Shown here: positions 45,613-57,784 of the stretch, piece by piece
How the letters are laid out: the number at the start of each line of letters is the position of its first letter
Position numbering within the stretch: position 1 is the stretch's first letter
Source of the DNA: Crotalaria pallida
Taxonomy: Eukaryota > Streptophyta > Magnoliopsida > Fabales > Fabaceae
Direction of reading: 5' to 3'
Assembly (NCBI GenBank): GCA_037953625.1
Contig: CM075649.1
Span: 119,037,290-119,101,289, forward strand
DNA: 64,000 nt
Program-made: the position numbers and the translations under genes
Notes under the pieces: model-generated
The model's input: the letters and a program-made list of their open reading frames with translations, nothing else
Databases searched by the model: none
What the model was told of the DNA's origin: nothing

Positions 45613-47654
45613 CAACCTTCAGGACTTCTTTTTTGCTTCTATTTGCAATTTCAATCATCTCTTTGTTAAAAAGGAGTTGGTTTATGTTTGAGGATTTTTT
45701 TTGCCCTAAATTTTGCCTAGGAAACCCAATGTAGTTCCTAGAGGGTTTTTATTTTATGATCCTAATTTTTGCCTAAGCCGCCTCTTTTGAGTTTTACGAC
45801 TTAGCGGATCGCTCTAACTTTTGCCTAGGTCGTCTTTTTTTCAGGATTTTCAACCTACGAGCTCTTTTTTCAATTTTTTTTTCAAACACAACATTTCTTA
45901 ATTGGTTTTGAATTGATTGAAAATTGCAAATCTTCTTCCTTCATCTTGCTAAAGGTTAGGACTTCCTCAAATAACAAAAGAACTCTCATAATTCAGAGAC
46001 CATCAGTTTCTGTTGAAGAACCATCATTTGAAGACAACCTTATCCTCTGGAAATCTCAAGGCCATAATCATTTTCTTGTATAGTCAATTGCGGCGAACTG
46101 CGACCGGGCGCTTTCCAACAACTATATTCGACGGATCAAGTTCCTTTCAACTCCTTTTTCTCACATAACTTCTTAACAAGAAAAACTAATGTAATGATCA
46201 TGTGAACATAGAAATTATTTGGATAATGGAAGCAATTAATCCATGCATTAAAAATGAGATATTGTTCATCAAAGTTTCAATTAAGTTAAATGAAGTCAGC
46301 ATTTCTCCGCCCTAGTGTGTAACTCAAGTAAACCAATCCTCAACGAGGTCTTTTAAAGCTTGTAATTTGGCCTGGCTAAGGATCGACAATAAAAATATAT
46401 AAGGCTCAAAATTTTTATTTCTCTTCCCCTCCTTACTCCTTTCTCTTCAATTCCCTATTTTCTCAACAGATTTTGCACAACACTCAAATCATCAAGAGGA
46501 TTTTCCAAAAGGTTGTAACGTGGTCTGGGGGTAATGATGTGGCTAATGAAAGAACGAATATAAAGGCCCAAAATTTATGTTGAGTTTTTAATGAGAATCT
46601 TTCTTTCCGAAGTGTTGAAATTGATCTTTTCCATGACGTACTAGATCCATGGGCTTTGCCTTATTTAGACAAGCACACTCACTTTTTGCTATTTTTTTTT
46701 GTTAATTTTTTTGTGCTTGCCTACATCCATTTTTTGATTTTTTTGTGATTACACTTTTGACCATGGAAATTTCTTTCCTTGGTTTGATTCTCATTAATAC
46801 TCGGGTAAATTATTTTTTGGGTTTAAAAGAAGAAAATTTTTCTGTTGAGGCCCAATGGGGTGAACAATGGATGATATGAGTTTGGGTTTATGAAATAAAA
46901 AGTAATCCTTCTTGATATTCGCATGTTGGCAAAAACTGTTGAAAACTACCCATCCCGGTTTATCACATGTTGTTGGTTTGAGAGAAATGATCTCCACTTC
47001 AAAATGTCTAGGCTCAATGGGGTGACTAGGGATATCTCCTCAGTGTTTGGGAATTCAACAAAGCCTTGTATCACGAGAAGGACTTGCTTGAGAGTCCACA
47101 CTATTTTGAGTTTTACATTTGCCTCATCATCCCTTTAATTTCAAATTTGAATCAAATATCTCAAGTTAATGCTGGAATCAATTTTGTTTTTGTTTTGGAA
47201 GTGCAGTGAGATGGTTTATTCACATGATCAAAACATTAGTAGATAATTGTTAAAGAGATGTGCAACGAAAAATGAAAATTTCATTAAGGAACAACATTGA
47301 GATGGCCAAATTTATTGAAGAGAGAATGGAAAGCATGGTTGCAAGAAGGGTTAAACTTCAAGGAATTGTGATGGGTCATTTATTCCCTGTCATTATTACC
47401 CTTCAACATCAGTTATAGCATTTGACATATCTTGTTCCTCTAGTTGATTGATTGGCTCATCTTGGTCATTTGTTCCTTCATTTGGGGCTCTTCAATTGAA
47501 GCTTCTCGACACGTTCACTCACATCTGCCTTAGTCGTGGTCCTATGTCTGGTTCGGTAAGGGTATGTGAGAGCAATAGTGATGAAACCTTGGCTTGTTCA
47601 ATTTTTTTTTAATTTTTTTTCTTTATGAATGATGCATATGAATATAAATAAATG

Positions 47655-47990
47655 ATGATGCAAAAATGTATGATGCAATGCCCTTAGAATCCAAAAGATC
47701 CTATTTGGGGGCGATTGAGCCTTCATTACCAATATGAGTTACCAGGATGGATTGATAACATTCATATAGTTCTGGCCAATTTCGGAACGACGGTGGATCG
47801 CTCCAAAATTTTTATTTGTCTTATTGAAATGAAATGTTATGATGCAAATGCAGATGCATACCCCTAGGGTAAGTGACCCTATATGGGGGCTATTAAGCCT
47901 TCATTACAAAATACTTGATGTCATAATGAATTGACAATAACCATATAGTTCGGGCCCACTTGGAACAACGAGGGATTATCCCAAGTGAAA
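47655..47990. repeat. Direct duplication of about 170 bp in the LARD
   Basis: TGATGCAA..CCCT..GGGGGC-ATT-AGCCTTCATTAC..ATATAGTTC occurs twice with divergence (47655-47815 and 47830-47990). The rest of 47990-49007 shows no gene. Confidence 0.55.
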
Positions 47991-49007
47991 TGATGGATAT
48001 GAAAATGAAATTTACCCTTAGGGCGGTGGGCCCTATTGCGGATTTAATGCGCATGCAAAGAAAAGGCCTGCCTCATCGCATAAGGTTACCAAAGTGCAAT
48101 GGTGCCCCTTACATCATTCTGGCTTGGATGACGGTAGGCCACCCCACTTATGTGGGATGGTGGTCCCGACTTATATTAAACAAAATGCGATAAGAGATAG
48201 AGAATATGCCCCCTCATTGTAGATCCTACAAGGTTTTTGGGATGTCTATTGGCCACAGTCCTACGACATTGTTCTATGGTATAACTAAAGTGTAACACTC
48301 TAATTTGATAACTTGAAAAAGTATATATTTTTTAATTTTTGATTGGCACAATTCCCACAGCTTTTTCGAAGGTTAAGTAGGTAACAGATTAACTATTTTG
48401 ACACCTCTTAATCTTTGATAGTGAATGAAGGGGAACCATGACTGACTTATTCAAGTTTCAAAATAGAATGCTACACAAAGTGTACTCAATGATGGCTCTA
48501 GACTTCTAAAGGTCCCTGGATTGCCCTCACTCTTTAAGGTGAGGACCCACCTCGCAAACTATCGACAAGAGCTTGGTTACGCCTTCTAAAATAGGTAGGA
48601 CGCACCTCTCAAAAGTCGTGCTCACGAGAAATGGTTCCCAATCCGAGTGGTACTTTTACACACTACAAGAAACCATACACTTGGTAAGTCAAAGGTAGGG
48701 CAAAAGCACCCGTAAACTTAGGGTTAAAATAATAGTACCCGGGTATAGGGATTCCGTGTGTGCAAAGATTCGTGTAAAGAACCTATTTCGGAGGCATACA
48801 AATCCTTTTTTTTTTTAAATAAGAAAAAACAAAAGAGATTACAATAAAGAATAAATATACAATTAATCAAATGTTTTAAAAATATATATATAAAAAAATT
48901 AAATAGATATAAACAATAAACAATTAACTAAGGCAAACAAATTGAAAAGAAAATAGGTCTATTAAAAATAATCAATCATTAAGGCCTGACTCTCTTATTT
49001 AGTTTTT

Positions 49008-49026
49008 GTCCCCAGCGGAGTCGCCA
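49008..49026 (-). other. Primer binding site of the LARD, tRNA-Arg type
   Basis: On minus TGGCGACTCCGCTGGGGAC, two bases from the LTR. A TGGCGACTCC start fits the tRNA-Arg primer described for Ogre/Tat elements; the tRNA identity is from memory of the family. Confidence 0.75.
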
Positions 49027-51041
49027 GCTATCGCGGCCGGGGTCCCGGGTTGTCCTCGGGGCCTCGCCTACGAGTGGGGGTCAACTGATCCAATATGGAG
49101 TCGCCACCGCATTTTGTTGCAAAAACGAGGAAAAGTAATAATTAATTAAAAGAGATAAAACATTGGTCTCGAACTAAATAAATTCCGAGTTCAGGAGTCG
49201 GTTACGAGCCGGGGAAGGTATTAGCACCCCGTTCGCCCATTCGAAAATGGTACCTTTGATCGATTTTAATTAAAAGACCTAAATAATTGGTTTGCCAAGA
49301 AATAATTGTTTTTTATTGTTGTGCCTGACAAGGTTGCCCTTGGTCCTACGTACCCTCATAAAATGAGGAATCAAGGCTACGTAGTTCTTAATGTTTTAAT
49401 TTTAATGTTTTTTAGAAAAAAAGTTTGACACGAAGAGGAACATGCACAAGACCTTGTCCTTTAGGGTCAATGAAAGGTGGATTTCCAAAACGCATTTTGT
49501 TAATACTTATTTAATAAAAATCATGAAATTTTATAAAGAAAAAAATCTTTAATTTACTATTTATTTGTAACGTAATTCAAGTTAAGTTACGTTTTACTTT
49601 GCTACCTTTTTAAAAAGGGAAATTATGCGAAGAGGAAAACACATAAGACCTCATCATTTAGATGAGGAAAAAATGAGTTTCCAAAATACATATTGTCAAT
49701 ACTTAAACTAATAAAAAAATCGTTTATTTATTATTTTATAAGAGGCATTTATCTTTTAGTTTTTTTTATAACTTATTAAAATGTAATAATGTAATATTTA
49801 TTTCTTTGAGTGTGGAGAGGAAGTCCTAAAGATCCCACCACTAAAATGAATTTAGGTGAGAAAAATTGACTTACCAAAACACAACAAGTATAATACAAAT
49901 TAAATACCTATTCTAATGTTTTAAAGAAATGGGACAATCATTAAACTAATGCGTTATAATTAGGATAAGGAAGAGTAGTTGCTTTTGAGTTGGAACATGA
50001 CATGAATGTTGAAAACGTTGGCTCATAATTTCAAGGCAGTGAACCAACACAAAACAAAAAAATACCTTGGCAGAGATACAAATTAAGCCAACTCGTTGAA
50101 AGAAACAAAAAATGGCACAAAGCAAAGAACTGAACCAAGATCTACAGAGACCATAATCAATGTTAATGGGCAAACAAGAAAGAAACACATTTTCATGAAT
50201 GAAGCATAAGTTGAACCTAGGATGCTCATTTTTATGAGAGACATATTATTATTAAAAAAAAACCAAGAAAGCAGTGAAGATTTTTTAGAAACAGACATCA
50301 ATCCTTATCCCATAGTATCATATTATGTCCCACTCCTATGAAATCCAACAAATTATACAGCTACAAGGAGTATATGATATATCATTGTAAAAAAAAAAAA
50401 GCTCGACAGAGGCAAATCAGTATGCACAGTGTGTGCTAATTATCAATCATATAATTATTCACATTACAAACTAACCTTGAGAACAAATTGATGAATACAA
50501 AAAAAAAATGCCCTCCTCACTCAGAACTCAAACTACAAATTAAAAAAATGTGTATTATTTATATTTCTCTTTCACTCGTTGTTTCTGCTCTTCTTCCCTC
50601 TTGCTGCCTCTTTCCGGTTTACACTCTCTGTTTTTCGCTGCTGCTGCCTCTTTTTATAGGCCTCCAATTAACGCACGAGGTGAAGATTGAAAAGGAGAGA
50701 ACCGGATTTTATGCAGGGAACCGAGGAGAAGAAAAAAAAAACGTGGATCCCCTTCGCTGCTTGATGCGGATTATGTGTGAGAAAGGTGAGAAGATCACGA
50801 GTTCTTCGTGATATGAAATAAGGGGGAACACAAATTGATTGGAAAATCACAAATTGATTCGTGATTAGGAAAAGAAGAAGAAAATTTTAAGAGATGGAAA
50901 TCAATAATTGATTGGAGATTGGGAATGATTTGGGGATTTAGGTTTTTTTTTTCTATTTTGAAGAAAGCAGCAGAAGCAGCTGCTTGCTGCTGATGATACG
51001 TTGAGAGTGGGAATTAGGTTTGGAAATTGCCTTTTGGTGGC

Positions 51042-51855
51042 GGGCCCTACTTTTTTGACCCCCCTTGTTACTTAGTTAACCCACTTATTTGAATGAAAAT
51101 TCCATAATAACCTTAAAAATTTTCAATAATCCCAAAATACCCCTTTTTTATTCCATCCTTATCCCTCCCTTCTTTCACTCATGTTTAAATTTCAAATTCA
51201 AATCTCTCACACACCTTCTCACATTCAACACAATATTCAAGAAGAAGAAGAAAAACAGAGAAAAACCAAAGCAGAGAAGAGAGAAGAAGAACATCATAGC
51301 AAACCAGCAACTGAAGCCAAAAAAACAAAGCAGACAAAAACAAAAATTTTTTAAAAAAAAATATCCCTCGCTGGGGGTGCAGCGAGAGAACAAATTCATG
51401 CTCTCGCTGGGGGTGCAGCGAGAGCATGAATTTGTTCTCTCACTGCACCCTCAGCGAGGATGTTATTTTTCCGGAAAAATAACACCCGCAGAACCACGAT
51501 TTTTCTAATTTCCTATAAAAAAAACAAGGGCATGTATATTGTTTGCTTAATATTAACAACTTCAAACCTATAATGATACAAAAATAAGCATAATGAATCA
51601 AGTTTATGATCATAGAATTACCTCTTAATGAATGTTTATTAATTAATTGCAAGTGAAGAAAGTGGAAGAGAAAACATGTTTTGGGTTGATGAATATTGGA
51701 AGAGGTTGTTGTAGAGAATAGAAAAAATATAGGTTTCTATATATAAGAGAAGGAAGGGTATTTTGTGTAGTTTATATTATTGTAAGGTTAATATAGTCTT
51801 AAACAAAAAAAGTGGGTTAACTAAGTAATGGGGTGGGTCAAAAAAGTAATTCCCT
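51042..51855. mobile_element. MULE-like foldback element
   Basis: An 814-bp insertion absent from the other LTR of the LARD. TTGGTGGC duplicated at 51034-51041 and 51856-51863. Long inverted ends: GGG-TACTTTTTTGACC, then TACTTAGTTAACCCACTT, over about 110 bp. Inside is a 94-nt hairpin (51366-51459) and a 24-bp perfect palindrome (51461-51484). The 8-bp TSD (9 with one mismatch) and long TIRs suggest a Mutator-like origin. No transposase. Confidence 0.8.
51366..51459. repeat. 94-nt near-perfect hairpin
   Basis: Two 44-nt arms (51366-51409, 51416-51459) match with two differences around a 6-nt loop GGGGTG. Each arm itself contains the small hairpin CTCGCTG-GGGGTG-CAGCGAG, so the unit can also fold as consecutive short hairpins. 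Confidence 0.85.
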
Positions 51856-52216
51856 TGGTGGCATGGTTTGGGCCAAACAGCCCAAACCCCTTTATTATTT
51901 TTTTATTTTTTATTTTTTTTTTGGTATTAACCCCTTTTTCTTTAAATCTCATTTTTTTTTTAAAAATAAATCCCAAAAATAAATTAATGCACAAGAACTA
52001 AAAAAAATATTCAAACAAACTTTTTTATTTTTTTTTAAACTTTTTTTTTAAATTCTTATATTTTAAATAACCCAAAAATAACTCAATACACAAGAACAAA
52101 ACATTCAAACAAGCTTTTTATTTTTTTTTTAATTATAAAAATTTGAGAATAAAAGTTTAATTAATTTTTTTTTACAAAATAATACTTTTGATCCCGGAAA
52201 AAATTGGGTGGCTACA

Positions 52217-53217
52217 GGATGTGATAGGGAATTTCCTCATGTTTGTGATCAACATTGTTAATAAATGCTGAGTAAATTTGTGCCTTTTCCCGACCAATGG
52301 CCTTCACTAACTGCCCCAGCTCTCAACTTAACATATTAAATTACATTATTTAATACCCAGTGGAGTGCCAAAAGGACGAGAATCTTACACAAAAAGGGAA
52401 TAAAAAATTAATTGCATTACACAAGAAGCTTTACTCTCCGAAAGAAGACCAACTTCTGATGATATTTATTTATTAATTAATAATACCCCCTTACAAGCTT
52501 CTTTGAGAAGCTTTGACTCACACATACATTCTTTTCTCCTACTTCTTTAAGAAGCTTCTTTCTCCATCTCGGTCCTTTCTTTCTCTTCCTCAGTTCCCTT
52601 CACCGTCTCTCTTCCTCAGATATTGAAGCTTCATACTCTCTTCGTCTCTCATTCTCTGCTTCGTTTTTTTTTAATTCCTCTCTTTATTTTCTATGTTTTC
52701 AGGTCACAAGAATAGCTTTTTAAAACTGCATACATGTCCAGATTTATGAGGAAGGTGGGATTTTGTTTTTATTTAGACTTTTATTTAGGGTTTTGATTTG
52801 GTATTCAATGATCAATGGTGTTCTAATTATTGTTTTGATTGATATGTTCTCTTTAACTTGCCTATTATGTGTTTGAGAAAATGCTCGAACCATTGTTTAT
52901 AATTTTCAAGTCATTAGTCTTTCTGGTATTTCTATGTTTTTGGAGATGCTTGATCTATGTGTTTCATGAGAAGAAAATTATGAGAAAATACATCCAAACT
53001 TTGGGTATAAATGTTGAGAAATTACGCCAAATTTCTCTTAATCAAATTTATGAGAAACAGTATAAATACAGAATAATATTAATAACAACAACAACAACAA
53101 TAAAGCTTTTTATTATGCTGCGGCTACATTATTAGAAAAACTGAAAATATTCTGGAGAAAATAAATTCTATAAAATATTTTCTCCTTCTCTTCTCTCTCT
53201 CTCTCGCACTTTCTCTC
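52217..53217. other. Right flank of the LARD, copy of an upstream segment
   Basis: 52300-52830 is related to 33780-34990, including an exon-like stretch: TTTTCAG|GTCACAAGAA..TTTATGAGGAAG|GTGGGATTTT (52700-52755), matched by 34840-34884. No complete coding frame seen. Confidence 0.5.
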
Positions 53218-53691
53218 TGTTGGAATGAATAATAAAAACAAGACATTTAATTTGTATTTATAAGCGCATGCAAACTCATTTCTCCGCTAATTTGGTTTTT
53301 CCTTTTTTAATATTTCTAAAAAATAAATGGTTTCCGAATTTTACGAAACCAAAATTAAGAAAGAACTTCCTTAGGCCCGTTCGGGGTGGTTTTTAGTTTT
53401 TAGTTTTGAAATTTTAAAAAACTAAAACTAGTTTTTAGTTTATAAATTCTAGTTTCAAAACTTCTTGTTTCCAAATTTTATAATCGTTCCCAAATTTAAT
53501 AATATCATAAATATAATGCATCTACTACTATTATTTTCATCGCATGATACTTTTTACTATTATTATATTTTAATCATCACCATCGTTATTGGCAATTTTT
53601 TATCGTTGTTTCCGATAACTTCCATTGATATTATCGTATAGCATCACCACCTTCACATGACACCTTTTATCACCAACATACACCCTCCACC

Positions 53692-53722
<31 letters not shown>

Positions 53723-54699
53723 ACAACAACTAGGATTTTTTTAATATAACTCTCTTCTATTATATCATATGGGTTCAAATGACTGGAAACCACTTAAAAG
53801 AACTAGATCTGAAAGACATAATAACCAAGATTTTTTTAATATAATTCTCTTCGACACTATAGTATGTCACTGGGTCGTGTAGCATGGAAGGGGAGACTTT
53901 ATGATGTCACAGCTGGAGATATGGTCAAGATCAGAAATGGAGCAATTTTTATGGCGTTTAATTGATAAAATTAACATGGAGATGAACTCTATCAATTAGA
54001 TCATAACTTCTTTCGGTTCATGTTGAATATGGCTCATAGGTGCTACAAAAGGGCAAAGGGTCACATGGGCTTTATGTAATCTGTTTGATACTATATATGC
54101 GTGTACTCTGTAACCCTAATAAGCATAAGAAATAATACGGAACTATAGCTGCTCTATAGTCGCAGACGTAGGCATTATTGGCCGAACTGCGTGACGCGTG
54201 ACCAATTCTGTGTGTTCTCTCTCTTTCTCTTCTGTTTCTATTATTGTTGTCCCAACAGTTCATCTTTTCAATCAATGCAAAAAGCATAAGGAGGACTGTG
54301 TATCAAAAATAAAAACCGGTAATTTTTGCAGACAAACCAAAATTTTGAAAAATATGTTTTGATATTGTTTTGCGCATAAGTAAAGGAACACTTGATGATG
54401 GTGATGGAGTGGGTGATCTCAAATGAAGAAGAGTGTAAAAGTGATAAGGGTTTATGTTATTATCTGATACGGTAATATGGAGAGGAGAAAACCCACAACT
54501 AATATCCCAAAACCTGTTTTTCATGTTTTACAAATTTGGATAAATTTGTTCTGAAAATATGTTAAAAACCAAAATTAAGCCCATTTTGCCGAACAGGTTT
54601 TGTTTTAAAAATATGATTTCAAAACCAAAAACTGACAACTTGCAACCACCCCGAACAGGGCCTTAATTTCCTCTTAACAGCAATTGACCAATTCCAACA
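53218..54699 (-). mobile_element. Short 3' LTR of a Copia remnant, interrupted by a MITE
   Basis: Ends TGTTGGAAT..ATTCCAACA. On minus a TATA box (CTTATAAATAC, near 53262) is present. Removing the MITE at 53374-54662 leaves about 190 bp. On minus the PPT AAGTGGGAGAT lies just before the LTR start (54700-54710). Confidence 0.75.
53374..54662. mobile_element. PIF/Harbinger-like non-autonomous element
   Basis: TTA flanks (53371-53373, 54663-54665). Terminal inverted repeats GGCCCGTTCGGGGTGGTT and AACCACCCCGAACAGGGCC. 1.29 kb, no transposase ORF seen; contains a (TA)n run near 53693-53718. TTA duplication and GGCC-type ends fit PIF/Harbinger. Confidence 0.75.
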
Positions 54700-54826
54700 A
54701 TCTCCCACTTGAAGACTGATTTTGATCTGTCTTCACACTTCGATCAATGTAGTAATCTTGCCTGTTATTCTAACAAGCCAACAAAAGTTGAGCACAACTT
54801 CAGCTTTTCAATGGTTACCACCTTTG

Positions 54827-55145
54827 TTAACATATCTGCAGGGTTCTACTTCCAAGAATCTTTCTTAAAGTTAGCACCTCATCTTCAAGCAAAGATCTAA
54901 TGAAGTGATAACGAAGTCCAATGTGTTTGGTTCTAGAATGAAATGTTGAATTCTTTGCCAGATGTATTGCACTCTGACTGTCATTGTGTAAAATACTCTT
55001 TTCTTGAATGAAACCCAACTCTGTTAACAATCCCTGAAGCCATATTAATTCTTCAATGGCTTCTGTTATTGCTACATACTCAGCTTCCGTAGTGGATAAG
55101 GCAACAATCTTCTGTACTGACATCCAACTAACAGTTGTATTACCA
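54827..55145 (-). pseudogene. pol: Copia RNase H fragment
   Basis: On minus: MSVQKIVALSTTEAEYVAIT, HNDSQSAIHLAKN, HSRTKHIGLRYHFIR, the usual C-terminal RNase H block of plant Copia pol, then the PPT and LTR at 54700. Sequence upstream (towards 55145) reads into GNTTVSW before it is replaced by LTR-like DNA. RT and integrase are missing. Confidence 0.88.
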
Positions 55146-57150
55146 AATCGGAAATTCAGGCTTTATAGTCTTGGGTTCAGGTCTACATCTCCTCGGAATC
55201 CATCCACCTAGTTCGAAAGCAATCAGGAGTACAAGATCTCTAACCACACCGACTTTTACTGGATGGCAAAACAAATGAATACATAAAATGCCTGGGAAAT
55301 AAGCACATCCGGCCGTGTTCGAGCATCCCTCTCACTGAACAAGATTTGGTCAAGGGGGTGTCAGTCCTCTGTCTAGTGATCATGTGGTACTTCGTCCACA
55401 CCACTGAGTGACCAGCTCCGACCGGTTCAGCCAGGGCCCCTATGGTTTTTCCCACCTAGACAGACTTCTCAAGGCTTCTTGACGAATCACCGCCATTGCC
55501 GTCCCCTATCTCAATCATCCAGCTGAACACCACAAGGGTAATTCAGGTGTATCTTCCTCTCCACTACTTCGGGTTAGGGTTTCGAGTCGTGAGGTTATAC
55601 TTATTCGTTTTAACGTCGACCCATCCTAAGTCATCTCCGCCATACAGCTCCGACCATATGCGGAATACTTCTGTGGGACTCGACCACTAAGTCTGACGGG
55701 CTCCAACCCATCTTGAACCAATTTCGGCATACGGCTCCGACCAGTATGCAGGATATCCACAATCTGTCTGACGGGCTACAACCCATTCAGAATTACCATC
55801 GACATATAGCTACGACTATAGTCGGAATATCAATCATCATTCTGACGGGCTACGACCCACTCAGAATCACCATTGGCATATGGCTCCGACCATATGCGGG
55901 ATATCCATCAATCATTGATAGATAGGCTCCGACCTATCTTAAACCACTCTCAACATATGGCTCCGACCATATGGAAACTATCTCAACATATGGCTACAAC
56001 CATATGAAAACATTCTCAACATATGGCTACGACCATATGGAAACATTCTTGCAGAATTCAGCAACCATTGCGTCTGTATTCAAAGCATCATCGTCGTCGT
56101 CATATCGTCAGCTCGATTCACGTACTCGGCGCATCAGCATCATCCGGTTCCACCGCGTGTTCCATCCCTTAGAGTCTCGCTCTATTCGTTGGGGGATCTC
56201 CTATAATTTTCTATGTCTTTTCTATTCTTATCTTACATCGCGGGATGATGCATTATGCTCATGATATAAACAACAATATATCTCAACATAAACAATTATA
56301 TCAATCAATCAATACCATGTGATGGTATAGGTCTGAGTCTTTGTATACCACGATACAAACAATCACACAATTTATCGGGTATACTACTAACTTCGATAGA
56401 CCTTTACTCCGACTTTGAGAGAGTACGGAGTGTCCTAGCATACTCACTAGACACCAAAGCGTCTTAGGATAACTTCTCTCTCACCTGGGTTTACAGTTAC
56501 CGATTCTATGAGTTCCGAACGATCTGCTCCCCTCCTAGTCTGCCCGACTCCAACTTCTTTCAAGTCCCATAAGATAGACATGTGAGTATTAAACTTTATT
56601 TAAGCATTGCTCTTAAAACTATTCTTAAAGCAACTTAAGAAAATCCAAACTTTCGTCTTTATTTAAATTCAAAACATCAATTCTTTTACTCAAACTTGTC
56701 CAAAATCAAACACTAACTTTTATACTTTAAAGTCATGAGAAAACAATCAAATAAATCAATTTAATTAAAAAGGTTTCTTCGCTGGTCCCTCTTGGACAGC
56801 AATGAGTTTAACTTTAAAAACACCGAAAAATCGCACTTTTAAAACCAATTTTATCTTATATTAAATACTCATAGAAATTCAACTTCAAAACACTTTGAAA
56901 ACACTTTTAAATAAGAAATATAACTTAGAAAATTCTGGACAGCATCATGTCCTAAGTTTTAAATTCATTTCCCATTGTTTAAAACCAATCTAAACACATA
57001 GATAAACTAAGCATCTCGGAATCAATCAAATAAACACCTTGGTCAACAATCTATCAAGTTCAAACACTTAGAATTTCATGTGGACAGCATGATACCTACA
57101 TAAATCAAATCAAACAAACATTCATTTCAAACATCACATAATCACAAGTC
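55146..57150 (-). mobile_element. Chromovirus-type LTR fragment inside the Copia remnant
   Basis: Related in order and orientation to 57785-62274 and (reverse) to the UGT-intron LTR: shared GTCTACATCTCCTCGG, CAGGAGTACA, CTTCCTCTCCACTACTTCG (55553-55571) and the GGACAGCA segment near 56800. It contains the hairpin array 55620-56040. Borders approximate. Short ORFs here are not convincing. Confidence 0.65.
55620..56040. repeat. Array of hairpins with loop CTMCRA
   Basis: Stems change but the loop is CTCCGA, CTACGA, CTACAA or CTCCAA: GCATATGG/CCATATGC (55876), AGATAGG/CCTATCT (55920), CATATGG/CCATATG (55954, 55987, 56020), TATAG/CTATA (about 55804), TCTGA-GGG/CCC-TCAGA (about 55767), ATTCTGA-GGG/CCC-TCAGAAT (about 55840), GCATAC/GTATGC (about 55728). 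Confidence 0.85.
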
Positions 57151-57151
57151 A

Positions 57152-57784
57152 TCAAATTTTCCAATGATCTCCATGGAAGACTGTAGTATAGCCTTCACTG
57201 GCCAACTGGCCTACTGAGATTAAGTTCTTTGTCAACTCGGGAATATGTCTAACATTTTTTAATTCCCAAACAGACCCATTTAACTTAATCTTAACTATAC
57301 CTCTACCCATAATTTCACAAGATTGTTCATTACCAAGATACACTTTACCAAAGTTACTGGGGACATAATTCTCAAATAATTTTTTTTGTGAAGTGGCATG
57401 AAAAGATGCTCTAGAATCTAATATCCAAGACTCTTCCTTGTTCTCTAAAGAACATACCAGCGCATCATCTCCTCCTCAGGTAGAAGCAACATTTCCCTCC
57501 TTTTTCATGGTTTGATTCTTCGGTGCATTCCTGCACTGATTCTTGTAGTGCCCGGTCTTTCCACAATTCCATCACTCAATTGTCTTTGAGCTTTGAAGAC
57601 TTCTATGATTCTTGGATCTGGACCTTCTCTCCTTGGATTTATTGCGTCCATTTCCCCGGGTTAAATTTCTCCCTCTTGACTCTGTATTTAAAACTGAAGA
57701 GGTTGAAGATTCACACGACTTTCTCCGTCGAATTTCTTCACTAAGAACCAGATCAGGAACATCTTTGAATTTTAACTTAGTGTT
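57152..57784 (-). pseudogene. gag: Copia gag / GAG-pre-integrase fragment
   Basis: On minus: gag end FKDVPDLVLSEEIRRRKSCE (57784-57570), a zinc-knuckle region with a stop where the first Cys is expected, then NCGKTGHYKNQC (about 57555-57515), another stop near 57478, and the protease/GAG-pre-integrase segment MYLGNEQSCEIMGRGIVKIK..HIPELTKNLISVGQLASEG (57343-57152). It belongs with the RNase H fragment at 54827-55145 and is the 5' part of the same broken element. Confidence 0.8.

Larger units (their letters stand above)
36087..52216 (-). mobile_element. Large non-autonomous Ogre/Tat-like retrotransposon (LARD)
   Basis: LTRs at 36087-43713 (interrupted by a Tekay derivative) and 49029-52216 (interrupted by a foldback element) share TCGCGGCCGGGGTC and more than 2 kb of sequence. 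Flanks GGATC and GGATG suggest a 5-bp TSD with one change. On minus, a PBS follows LTR 49029-52216 and a PPT precedes LTR 36087-43713. The 5.3-kb internal region has no gag or pol, only repeats, so it is a LARD. The assignment to Ogre/Tat rests on the PBS type and the 3' tandem repeats. Confidence 0.8.
49029..52216 (-). repeat. 5' LTR of the LARD (split by a foldback element)
   Basis: Matches 36087-43713 outside the insertions (49029-51041 and 51864-52216). The terminal dinucleotide is altered at the 49029 end (TA instead of TG). Several homopolymer length differences from the other LTR. Confidence 0.85.

Noticed and set aside
51089..51508. ORF across the foldback element
   Set aside because: Runs through the inverted-repeat hairpin; repeated LGVQRE segments are a by-product.
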